From Adiantum capillus-veneris (Eukaryota > Streptophyta > Polypodiopsida > Polypodiales > Pteridaceae), in NCBI GenBank assembly GCA_014529385.2, contig CM043949.1, positions 110,577,977-110,641,976 on the forward strand: 64,000 nucleotides of DNA. Reading direction: 5' to 3'. This document shows positions 25,010 through 35,004 of the stretch, piece after piece. The position numbers and the translations under genes are program-made. The notes beneath the pieces were generated by a model, which had not been told where the DNA came from, did not search any database, and saw only the letters and a program-made list of their open reading frames with translations. How positions within the stretch are numbered: the stretch's first letter is position 1; each line of letters opens with the position of its first letter.

Positions 25010-27690
25010 ATGGAGAACGCATCTTTTCCTGATGAAAACACTAGTTTGAACTTACAATCTTCAGCCCCTTCATCTTTAACACTTACCCAACGAAAGAACA
25101 CACATCATCTTCATGTTGATGTATTGCAAGAGTACGCACCATTGCAGAAACGTAGGAGGGAGTCTTTCTTATCTCAATGGGAGAAAGAACTTAGAAGGAC
25201 AAACAAGGAACATTATTTGGATTTGTGGACCGATGGGTCTATTTATCCAAAGGATCCTATGACAAATGCGCCACCTCCCTTTGCTAATATCACTAACCTC
25301 TTACATTTCACAGGCGATGGAAAGGATGGGCTATTGGGATACACCGAACATTTGGAAATGAGAGGATTGAATGCGGAAAGGCAAAGAAACTTCCTGGAGA
25401 TGGAGAACATGCAGCTGAAGAAACTTAATGAAGCATGCTCTCAAAAGATTTCATCAAACAGAGAGACAATCGAAGGCCTTGAGAAGAAGATCACAAGTTT
25501 GCGAGAGAAAGACACCGTTCTTGGTAGTCGGAAAAGAAAACGAGATCTGTGCAACATTGAGAACATGAAGGTTGGTAGTGGTGGCCTGAAAAAACGAATA
25601 CGAGCTTTAAGGTAACTCGAAGTTTGTTTCTTCAATGTGCTTCATTAAGAAATGGACACACTTACTTTCCTATACATGATCATAACGCATGGTGCTTTTT
25701 TGGCAGGTCTTTACTACATCCAAACTCAAACGGTGCAGGCTTCAATGCCGGAGTGCATTACAGCCATCTAGTTCCAAAAGAAGTAGTTGAAGAGATGATA
25801 ACTCAGAAAAAATTTCATAAGTTGAAAGGGAGGCTACTTACCTCTTTCATGAACGAGAATCAGCTGGAACCAATGGAAGTGCAAGAAATACTTGATGAGA
25901 GTGGCATCTCGCAGATGGGATACAGGGCAGTCTTCAAAGCATTAGCTAAAAAGTCTCAAAATAGACTACAGAGAGGATCATTGCTGCCAAAGCCATCACA
26001 TGTAAAGGCTGCTCGCCGGCACGTAAATGATGAGGTGTTTGAGAAACTTGGGTCACCATTCCATATTGAAGCAACGTTCTTAGGCAAGGGTGGCAGAGAG
26101 GTACAAATTAACGAGCACAACAACCTCTTCGTTGATCTTGAAGCATTGCAAAGGTATGCAGTCCACTTCTTTGATATCAGTCGAGACGAGTGCGGTGGGG
26201 TTCTCAAGTTTGTTTTGAAGCTCGACGAGTGCGAGGTCTTGAAGAACAAGAAGCTGGAAAGAGTCACCATTACCCTCATGAACAGAGCTCTGGATCCATC
26301 AATAACGAAAGAGGATCCACGATACTTCAACGTGCAATCAAAAAACAACATTCTAACTCTAGGATCATTTTAGGTATACTTCGTTCACTCTATGATAACA
26401 AAAATATTGATTATTTGGTTGTTGATTTTGTGTTTTCGTTTTTCACTGCAGGTTGATAAGGAAAATTTTGAAATCCTCGATTGGGTTTTTAGTCAAACCC
26501 AAATTCCTTCTATCATCAGTGAACAAAGAAACGGAGCCGTTCTTTCAGTGGAAGGATTTGGTGACTACACAGTGGAATGGCACATGGCAGATGACTTAAA
26601 GACTCTTAAGTGTATGTACAACATAACACACAGAGTAGCTGTGGCAAATCCATGCTTATTTTGCATGGCTGATGCACAATCACTTGAGAGTGTGCAATGG
26701 AATAGAGCTCCCAACAGACATCTTCAAGATAAAACTTTTAAACCAGTGCTTGATATTCCTCTGAGTAGATTTCACGTCCGTACACTTCATGCACTTTGTC
26801 GAATAATTGAAAAGGTGGTTCATTTGTACATATGTTTTGCATGGACATTAAAGCCATAGAGTGAGTCGAAAAGAGTGATCAAAGCATTAGAGGGAGTGCT
26901 CTCAGACATTGGTTTGCATGGAGGCAATGTCAAAATTGAAGAGGACCCTAAGATGTCTCAAAGTCAGTACAAGGTACCGAGGAAAGCATCGACAGGTGGA
27001 GTGAAGGCAAGAAGGTTTCTTGGGTTTAGCTTCAAAGATTCAGATAGAGAAGAAAGGAGAAGCCTGTTCAAAAAATGGAAACAATTACATAAAGTGGTTA
27101 AAGACAATGTTGGTGGTGGGGCAATCTAGAATCACAAGGCGAACTTGTGGAAATCACTAGATAAAATTTTCCATTACGTTGAGCAGCATTCTTGGGACCA
27201 AAGTAAGCTCACATCATTTCAAGCAACCTTGCTGGATTGGAAAAAGGCTTACCTTACAGGGTGGGGTGGGCAACATATCACACATTACATGGTGGGTTGG
27301 CATTCTACGTATACAAAACAAAATTTTAAATTGTACTCTACTGACCATTTTTTTTTATTTCAATGTAGCACATACTGTTCAACCATGGTCCATATTTTGC
27401 CAAGACATATGGCTCACTATCAATATGGTCCACACAAGGCATGGAAAAAACCCACTACATGGCAAGGACATGTTATTTAAGCACACTAGACATGGGGGAG
27501 GAAAAGAAAAGGCCAATAGCCTATTAGAGTTACACCAATGGACTTATAAACGACTAATTCATAGAGCAAGGCAGAAGGAACTTCTTAAGAGTTCAGAAAT
27601 TACACGATCTTTACAACACATCCGCAAAGAGAAGAAACAGATGGCTTGGGGAGCTTCAAATGTAGTGGACCACCATGCGAGGTGGCGACG
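25010..27690 (+). pseudogene. Transposase-like protein, five exons, three in-frame TAG codons
   Basis: The start is ATG at 25010 (MENASFPDENTS). Introns: 25612-25706, 26374-26451 and 27292-27368, all GT-AG and phase-consistent, with a frame change near 27474. Exon 1 has a basic/coiled-coil tail (about residues 120-200). Exon 2 has a candidate catalytic Asp in KLDECEV (about 26220). Exon 3 has HMADDLKTL (about 26581), PCLFC (about 26655) and LHALCRIIEKVVHL (about 26785). The 27292-27368 splice yields THYMHILFNHG, followed by QGMEKTHYMARTCY, KHTRHGGGKEKAN and HQWTYKRLIHRA. The D, AD-L-K, CxxC and LHxxxRIxEK order resembles transposase-like proteins of DNA transposons, but I cannot assign a superfamily. 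TAG stops at 26371, 26857 and 27127 are each one C-to-T change from CAG. The gene is probably dead; its 3' end abuts the convergent gene. Confidence 0.55.
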
Positions 27691-27691
27691 G

Positions 27692-29457
27692 TCATGAGTC
27701 AGGAGCGGGAGAAGATGGACCTGAGCCCGTCGTTTTTATCCTCTTCGATGCACCTCCTTCTTCCTCACTTTGTACCTCTTTGATGTGCAAGCTCTGTAGA
27801 CGAGCTCGTTCCTCTGTTGTTGACAACATCCCCACCGGCATCAGGCATCTTCTTTCCCTTAGAAATAGCCGCTTGTTGTATGGATCTAAGCTTTTCGGGT
27901 CTTCAACCCCTACAGCCAGAGCCTGAGCTATGTAGGACATGAAATAGGGGGCTCTGAGTGCTTGGCACCCATACCCAATGCCAAATACGCATAGAGCAAA
28001 CTGTTTCTCAATCAGAATTAGTCTTTCTGCGTTTAGTGGGAGGGGGTGCCCACCACACAATCTTGTAATAACTTTCATTGCAAACAGTGGGAACTTTGCA
28101 TTGTCATCGGAGTATTCCTTGTGGTATATTATGATCTACATAAAAATTGTAATGAATTTATGGGCCGTAAGTGAGATGAGTACAATTTCCAAGTACTTGA
28201 ATTGTTTCTACAAACCTTTTTGTGGTTGAAACGCCCGATGTAGTGAGACAACGCCGCATCCTTGCCTTGGACTCCAGTGACAAGCCCTTGCCGTGAGCCT
28301 CCCGCTCTTCTAAGGAAACTATCGTTATACACTAGCACCTGGCAGCAAAAAACATGATCATGATATTTTATCACTGGGCCATCTCTAATACCATATGAAT
28401 GCACGAGAAAAGTTACCATCTGATTCTCGTCCATTTCCAGCATCGACCTCCCCCACAAGTGAATAGACTGACTATTCATTACCTGATCTCTGGGTGCCAC
28501 GTGCCTACCCATGTTTTCCAAGCCGAGTTGATTTGTTGTCGATTCAAACTGCTCATCTGTTGGCAAATTGGCCTCTCTGGACTTTGCTTCATTGAACGTA
28601 TCTTTGATCAGTTGCCACCCTGAAGTGAACTGTGAGTCGCGGACAGCTATGTCAACAATAAGATGTTGGTCCACTCCATCATCGTCAAAAACCCCATGTC
28701 TGCCTCACAAAAATTTGCAATTGCCGCTAGGCAGTAGTCCTCCCGTATATTGAGCTCATGCATGATATCTGTGAGTAGAACATAGTGGGTGTTGCCCGCC
28801 ATAGCAAAGCTGGGAGCACAATTCAGAGGAAAAGTCACTTCCTTACTTGGACTTTCTTGCTTGCACCCTATTGCTGCATCCACAAGAGAAACAAGAGTTA
28901 AGCCCGCATCAAATGTTTCCTTTAGTACCTCTACCCACTCTTCTTCTGGGTCGAATTGCACCTCCACATCCTCTACCTCTTCCTCCGGCGCCAATGGACA
29001 ACTACCGAAAGTTGTTGACTGGGAAGTCTCTGACTCACCATCCTCCTGCAAGTATAAGTAACAGACAAACCCGTGGTAGAATTCCACTAAGCGACACTTT
29101 GAAGTGCTTCATACACCTGTCTTGTACAAGCAGTGCATTGGAGGGACACTTTTCTAGACAGCGATTCAGTCTCCTTGAAGCACTCTTGTCAGGGTCAAGG
29201 TCGGCTGGGTGCACATATCTCATGCCATCAACTGTCATGGAATTGTCACAAGTGACTGCCTCATACTATTGCAAATGGGCTTGTAGGTACTCAAATGAGT
29301 AATCTATAATCCTCTGTATAGAAAACTCTGCATTGAACATTCGTGATAGTTATGGTGCACGGTGATGAGCACAGGCGTTGTATAAGAACGTGAATAGTTT
29401 TTCTTCACATGTATCCTCGCTCACGTCTGTCTCCAGGACTATGATCCCCATGACTGA
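27692..29457 (-). pseudogene. Unknown multi-exon gene convergent with the transposase-like gene
   Basis: I do not recognise the protein. Reading on the minus strand, an acceptor (CTTTCAG) at about 29458 opens an exon beginning MGIIVLETDVSEDTCEEKLF; stops TAA at 29350-29352 and TAG at 29266-29268 are in frame. An intron at about 29116-29046 leads to an acidic exon (EEEVEDVEVQFDPEEEW). A one-base frame change near 28690 leads to VDQHLIVDIAVRDSQF and the main body; an 80-bp intron (28215-28136) is phase-perfect. The last exon contains AMKVITRLCGGHPLPLNAE and a Ser/Pro tail (SGPSSPAPDS) ending at 27692. The first splice needs either a weak donor (CTT/GTACAA) or another indel. The 3' end meets the plus-strand gene tail to tail within about 20 bp, so this is probably a second protein of the same element. 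Confidence 0.5.
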
Positions 29458-29485
29458 AAGAAAAAGCAAGCCAAAACTGTTTGGT

Positions 29486-30156
29486 GTCATAACCAAGCGA
29501 ATATTGAGCCTCGAGTACCCCTCAATGTCTCTTTTTGCTTGGTTCTGTCCCGTGCGCTAATGTCATAAGAGGTGACGTTAGTTGAGTCAGAACCAAGCGA
29601 GTAGAGGCCCCAAGAATCTCCGAAGGGCCCTATTCACTTGGTTCTGTCCCGTGTGCTAATGTCATAAGAGGTGACGTTAGTTGAGTCAGAACCAAGCGAG
29701 TAGGGGCCCCAAGAATCTCCGAAGGGCCCTATTCGCTTGGTTCTGTCCCGTGCGCTAATGTCATAAAAGGTGACGGCTCTTGAGTCAGAACCAAGCGAAT
29801 AGGGGCCCCAAGAATCTCCGAAGGGCCCTATTTGCTTGGTTCTGCCCCGTGCGCTAATGTCATAAAAGGTGATGGCTCTTGAGTCAGAACCAAGCGAATA
29901 GGGTCCCCAAGAATCTCCGAAGGGCCCTATTCGCTTGGTTCTGTCCCGTGTGCTAATTTCATAAAAGGTGACAGCTCTTGAGTCAGAACCAAGCAAATAG
30001 GGGCCCCAAGAATCTCCGAAGGGCCCTATTTGCTTGGTTCTGTCCCATGCGCTAATGTCATAAAAGGCGACGGCTCTTGAGTCAAAACCAAGCGAATAGG
30101 GGCCCAAGAATCTCCGAAGGGCCCTATTCGCTTGGTTCTGTCCTGTGACCCAAGCA
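29486..30156. repeat. 99-bp tandem repeat with internal palindrome
   Basis: Six copies follow one another with exact 99-bp spacing: the GTCATAA anchor is at 29562, 29661, 29760 and 29859, then its variant at 29958 and again at 30057. A degenerate copy lies upstream near 29486. Each unit contains CAGAACCAAGCGAATAGGG and its inverted partner CCCTATTCGCTTGGTTCTG around about 20 nt, able to form a strong hairpin. Because 99 is divisible by 3, minus-strand frames stay open over five units (33-residue repeats with RIGPFGDSWGPY). I read this as a by-product rather than a gene. Confidence 0.9.
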
Positions 30157-30504
30157 TTCGAAACAGGTGGATAAGAACAGAGCATTTAATGTTATCAGTG
30201 ATAGATTTATAGGCCTACTCACTCACTATGCCCAAAATCAGGCACGGTCATATAAAGAGTAATTATTCCAACCATGCATGCGGTTTGAGACTTTTTATTT
30301 TACCCTAACGCAGTGGCTTCGGTGCGCACATAGTTAACAACACACAGGAATGGGAGAGGCAGGGAGAAAGAACCTGTCTCTGAAATATCCAATGGCGCTG
30401 AGTTGGATGGTGATGTCGCAGGCCGTCGACAGCAAGAACCAGAAGGTGGCGATGGCGATGGCGACGCGGCAACAAAGGACTCGACCTAGTGGAGGTTGCT
30501 CAAT
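30157..30504. other. Spacer between repeat blocks
   Basis: No supported gene. The plus-strand reading from 30350 is short and runs into the 123-bp repeats. It contains a GGCGATGGC-rich stretch near 30449-30464. Confidence 0.3.
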
Positions 30505-30870
30505 GCAGGATCACGAGAGGTGGCCAAGCGAAAGAGTGTAGAAAATGCAAAGGTAACGACGATCTGTTTGTTCTACTTGGACATGGAGATGGCGACTGCA
30601 AGGGCGATCAACGTCTGACTCTCAACGCAGGATCACGAGAAGTGGCCAAGGGGAAGAGCGCAAAAAATGCAAAGGCAAATGGAGATCTGTTTGTTCTACT
30701 TGGAGATGGAGATGGCGAATGCAAGGGCGATCGGCGTCTGACTCTAAACGTGGGATCACGAGAGTTGGCCAAGGGGAAGAGCGCAGAAAAGGCAAAGGCA
30801 GCGGTGATCTGTTTGTTCCACTTGGAGATGGACATGGCGACTGCAAGGGCGATTGGCATCTGTATGACCC
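30505..30870. repeat. About three tandem copies of a 122-123-bp unit
   Basis: The GGATCACGAGAG anchor recurs at about 30508, 30630 and 30752. Units contain GATCTGTTTGTTCTACTTGGA and GGCGACTGCAAGGGCGAT. The unit is 41 codons long, so plus-strand frames show a 41-residue repeat (RLTLN-GSREVAKGKSA). Flanking stops and the lack of any upstream start beyond the repeat make coding uncertain. Confidence 0.85.
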
Positions 30871-31239
30871 TAAACGGTCACTCAAAAAGACATGTGGGCT
30901 GCGCTCACAAGGACAACCAGTAATAAATGGTCTCAGATTCCCATGCAATACGATTTACCAGCCACAATCTCGCGCATAAGTGAAGTTGTCACCCTCCCCG
31001 AGGTAAGAATTCTAAGTTGAGGTGGTACCCCCGCCAAACATCTCAAGTTTCAACTATTCTGCCTCTTTTCGCGTCCTCTAATGCGCATCATTCTAATTAA
31101 CTCTACCCCCATTGACGCTACGCGGTAAGCAAACTCCATCACCTCTTACTCTCGCACATCCTCCTTCTCTTACTCTTGTTCTGCAGTGCTTCAATGACGC
31201 GGAACTCTACACACAGTGAAGAGGTATGCTACTTACTAC

Positions 31240-31480
31240 CCTTCTGTGCACTTGTATTTTGTGTAGTCAGTACCAGGTGAATAAGGGAAGGTAAACCCTA
31301 TTTGCTGCACCTATTCGCTTGGTATTGACCATCGTCCTTGGTCAGTACCAAGCGAATAAGGGAAGGTCACTTAGTTTGATGTCCTTGCTCGCTTGGTACT
31401 AACCAAAAGAAAAGTTAAGTGATGTCTGCTAGAACAAAGGTCAATACTAAGCAAATAAGGGGAAGGTAAGCCCTGTTTGT
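31240..31480. repeat. Second cluster of ACCAAGCGAATA palindromic motifs
   Basis: AGTACCAAGCGAATAAGGG-type sequences and their inverses (CTATTCGCTTGGTAYTGAC) occur several times. They share the ACCAAGCGAATA core with the 99-bp repeat 1.1 kb upstream, but the units are not in register. Confidence 0.65.
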
Positions 31481-31650
31481 TGCGGATTTATGGTTTTTTT
31501 TGCCAAATACGCGTTTTGAATTTATAAGAAAGAAACAAAATTACAACTTAACACCGGGTTTTGAGTTAGAAAACAATTCAGACTTTACAAAGAGTGGCCT
31601 ACTAATTTCCGGGGGTTTAGGGTTTGCAATAACCATGTAGTCCTTTTCCT

Positions 31651-32210
31651 TCACAGCCAGACTATCTCTTCCTGAAGCCTGTTGGCAAAGTTAATGGCTT
31701 CCTCATATTTACTGGCTAGCTCAAGCATTTCATCCTTCATCTCCTGTAGCCAATTAAAGATAGCCTCTACAGAGCCATTCTCGGCGAGCAATCGCTGCAT
31801 GTCTTCATGCCTTCTTGCTTCCAGAGAGTCTTTAAGGATTGAGACCCTATTCTTGACGATCAGCATTTGCTGCAGCTTCAGGCTAGCATCCTGCACAGAG
31901 CATTTAGCAAATAAGCTCTTCAAACTAGGAGCTTGGAAATTGGGAGCAGAAAGCAAAGAATTACCAGCGGCTTACCTCGAGGATTGACTCCCGTGTTGAC
32001 AACAGCCACTCCCAGGCTGTGTCGATCGAGAACATTAAGGGCAACATCGGGGGAGGGCCAAGGGGGAACCTCCTGAGGAGGGCCCGGATGCGGTGCTGTT
32101 GGCGCTGCGGGAGTATACCTTGGAAAGGCATCACCACTATCCTAAGCTTCTTGTAGTTGTTTTGCGAAACCCTGAGGGAGGTTCTGAAACAACTGCTAGT
32201 TAAATAGACT
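31651..32210 (-). CDS. Small two-exon gene, coiled-coil C-terminus
   Basis: I do not recognise the family. On the minus strand, an exon ending at 31976 (with SIDTAWEWLLSTRESILE) is spliced across an 85-bp GT-AG intron (31975-31891) in phase to DASLKLQQMLIVKNRVSIL, continuing to a TGA at 31651-31653. The second exon is Leu/Glu/Lys-rich with heptad-like spacing (LQEMKDEMLELASKYEEA) and is probably a coiled coil. The start is unclear: candidates are the internal Met before PFQGILPQ (about 32140) or an exon upstream lost at the junction with gypsy-3 (about 32240). It sits on the same strand as the unknown gene at 27.7-29.5 kb and may be a third gene of element 1 or the 5' remnant of another. Confidence 0.4.
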
Positions 32211-32240
32211 AGATGGACATGCCTAAAAAGAAAAGCCTGG

Positions 32241-34977
32241 GTGTTCATTGATGATTTCTGCATTTATAGCTCAAAATCATTGCATCTACAAAGGGTAGAA
32301 GAAGGTTTAAATAAGCTCTACAACATGGGAGGTCAACTCAACCCCGACAAGTGCCACATAGGTGAGGATGAAGTGATCTTGCTCGGTCACAAGGCATTGA
32401 AGTGGATCCTTCAAAAGCAAAGGCTCTTATTGATCTCCCATCACCGAAGAGTCTTAAGGAGGTCATCTCTTTCATTCAGAAGGTGAAGTATATGTCACGC
32501 TTCATTCACTTAGCCTCGGAGGTGCTTCATCCTTTGCAAAAGTTGACACAACAAGTAGAATTTGCATGGTCTGATGAGCTTGAAGAGTATTTTTGTAACA
32601 TTAAAGACATTTTGTTAGAGCTACCAACACTCATGCCTCCTTGTTGGGAGTACACATTCTTTGTTAGCTCTAGTGTTGGAAGGGAAACAATTGGTGCTGT
32701 GTTGCTACAACAAGATCCCCATAGTACAAGGATGCGACCCATCTACTTTGCTAGTAGGGTCATGAATGCTTTGGAGAGAGACTACACAGAAGCAGAACTT
32801 ATGATGCTTTCTCTCATGTTTGCGGTGAGAAAGTTTAGATCCTACCTGCTACCAAAACCTTTTGTAATTCTCACTGCAAAAAATTTGTTCCCTTGGGTGT
32901 CATCTCAAATGAATCTTAGTACTAGGATCTCAAAGTGGATTATGGAGTTGTAAGAGTTCCAATACTCTTTCAAGGTAGAAGATAGTGTGCGTGCACAATT
33001 GGCAGGGATTCTCACTTATAGGGTACATGAGAAGGAAATTAAGGTGCCTCAAGTAAAAACCCTACCATTGCCACCACCAAAAAGTATTCCCAATGCTTTT
33101 ACCTTGTTCTTTGATGGAGCTTTTCGACGAGCCACAGGGAAAGTAGGGGGAGGGCTAGTGTTGCTCAACCCAAGTGGAGAGGTGGTCATGAAAGAGAAGG
33201 TCAATCTACCAGGTTCAACTAGCAACAATGAAGCAGAATACGACACACTACTTCATGGTTTGAAGATGTGCATTGGCCAAGGGATAAAACGTCTCATGGT
33301 AAAGGGAGATGCACTTCTCATTGTTAAACAGATTTTAGGCATTTGGGTATGCAAGAATGAAAGCTTAAGGACAAAAGTTCATGCCATTCGTAGGATGTTT
33401 AATCAGTTTGAAGAAGTGCAACTATATCATATTCCGAGGAAACAAAATGAAGATGCCGATTTACTTGCACAACAAGCAGTTACATGTGTTGAGAGAGAAG
33501 TGCAGGTCATCATGGTGGTACCAGCTGTCAAGCAACCGAGATACCAGGGATTGGAGTCATTGGCTCCCATTATTGACTACATTTTGGAGGGTGAGTTTCC
33601 ACAAGACTTCACGAAGGCTCAGAAGAGGAGACTCATGAAGAAGGCAAGTTTCTATCTCTTCCTAGAAGGCTCCCTCTATGAAAGAGGGAAGGATCAACTG
33701 TGCAGAAGAGTACCAACTATCGAGGAAATTCCAGCCATTCTAAAAGGTTTTGCATGAAGAGGCATGTGGTGGTCATTTTGCCCAAGAATTACCTGTGAAG
33801 AAGATTTTGCTTGCGGGGTATGTTTGGCCAAGCTTGCATGTGGATGTTCAACATTGGTGTAAAAGTTGTCACAATTGTCAGATAAATGGAAATAGAAGGT
33901 TGGTGCATGGCCCGAGGCAAATAGTGCTTGCAAATGGATCCTTTGAAAAGTGGGGAATTGATGCTATGGTCCTCTGCCTAGGACAAAAAATGGTAAACTC
34001 TACATTCTAGTGGCTGTAGACTATATGACTAGGTGGGTGGAAGCTCAAAGTGTGGCAAGAGTGAATGAGAGGACAGTTAGCAAGTTTGTGTACAATCACA
34101 TTTGTTGCAGATTTGGCACACCTTTGGAGATTGTTTCTGATAATGGTCCAGGGTTTAGGAAGGGCTTGCTCACAGAAGTTTGTGAAGAGCTTCACATTCT
34201 ACATCGTCATAGCACACCATACTACCCACAATCAAATGGTTTGGTGGAGAAGGCTAATGGTGTCATTGCAGGAATCATTAGAAAGATGGTGCAAAACAAA
34301 ATAAAATTATGGGATGACTTCTTGGATGGTGCCTTGTGGGCATGTCGAGCCACATATAGGGAAGCCACGGAGTTCACACCATTTCACTTGGTCTATGGTC
34401 AAGAGGCTTTGCAGCCTATCGAGCTCAACATTCCAACAATGCGACTTCATGGCAAAGGAGCACAAGATGATCAAGAGGTATGGATGGATCGACTTCTTAC
34501 GTTAGTGGAGCTTGAGTGGAAAAGAGAAGCAGCATATGAGTGCTACAAAAGGAAAGCCACACAAGCGAAAGAAACGCACGACAAGAAACTGAAGGACAAA
34601 GGCATCAAGGAAGGAGAGCTCGTGCTAAGGTATGACAATCGACTTGACAATCGTTTTGATGCCAAGTTTGAAACTAGATGGCAAGGGCCATACATAGTCA
34701 AGAAGGCTTTCAATTCTAGTTACTATCAGCTTATGGACTTGAATGGTAAAGAGCACTCCAAGAAGGTAAACGGGTATCGCTTGAAGCCCTATTTGAGTCA
34801 CCTTCTACCAAAGGATCTACCAAAGATCTGTCCAAAGGCCGCTGTCTCATGTAAGTATTGTTACATGAAGCATGAGTGTCACTCCATCCAAAATTCTGAG
34901 GGGCCAAACAATGAAGATCTCGTCAAGGACTCTGAAGCACTCTCTTTGGAAAAGATGCTCTATGATGGTACATGAAT
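32241..34977 (+). pseudogene. gypsy-3 pol, 5'-truncated (RT end, two RNase H regions, integrase)
   Basis: The sequence opens abruptly at VFIDDFCIYS, the catalytic block of gypsy RT, so the 5' LTR, gag, protease and most of RT are missing. RT thumb and the first RNase H follow (frameshift near 32400; PIYFASRVMNALERDY near 32740). A TAG at 32951-32953 precedes the second RNase H (LFFDGAFRRATGKVGGG, SNNEAEYDTL, KGDALLIVKQILG; about 33105-33345). The integrase zinc finger (HEEACGGHF to CKSCHNCQ) is in another frame (about 33750-33880), then the DDE core (AVDYMTRW, VSDNGPGF, LVEKANGV). Domain order is the same as gypsy-2, so both belong to one lineage, but the proteins differ clearly. The last codon is at about 34974. 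Confidence 0.85.
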
Positions 34978-34989
34978 ATACCATCATCC

Positions 34990-35000
34990 TGGGGGGAGGG
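34990..35000 (+). promoter_or_regulatory. Polypurine tract of gypsy-3
   Basis: TGGGGGGAGGG lies four bases before the TGATAGCCG start of the 3' LTR. This is the expected primer for plus-strand synthesis. Confidence 0.75.
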
Positions 35001-35004
35001 CTAA

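Larger units (their letters stand above)
24698..32240. mobile_element. Element 1: putative DNA-transposon-like locus with convergent genes
   Basis: Copies A and B of the flanking relic are alike up to GAGGTA at 24697 and then differ completely, so 24698 is a sharp left edge. The gypsy-3 RT starts abruptly near 32240, giving a plausible right edge. Between lie a transposase-like gene on the plus strand, a convergent unknown gene on the minus strand, 99-bp and 123-bp tandem repeats and a small minus-strand gene, all with short introns. I could not recognise terminal inverted repeats, and copy B's continuation (GAAGACTCTCC) does not reappear on the right, so this may be several pieces rather than one unit. 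Confidence 0.4.

Noticed and set aside
29634-30185. 183-codon minus-strand frame with 33-residue repeats
   Set aside because: The 99-bp unit length keeps any frame open. There is no domain, and the sequence is a palindromic tandem repeat.
29486-31480. CRISPR-like array
   Set aside because: Units are contiguous tandem repeats without unique spacers, and the context is a plant nuclear genome.
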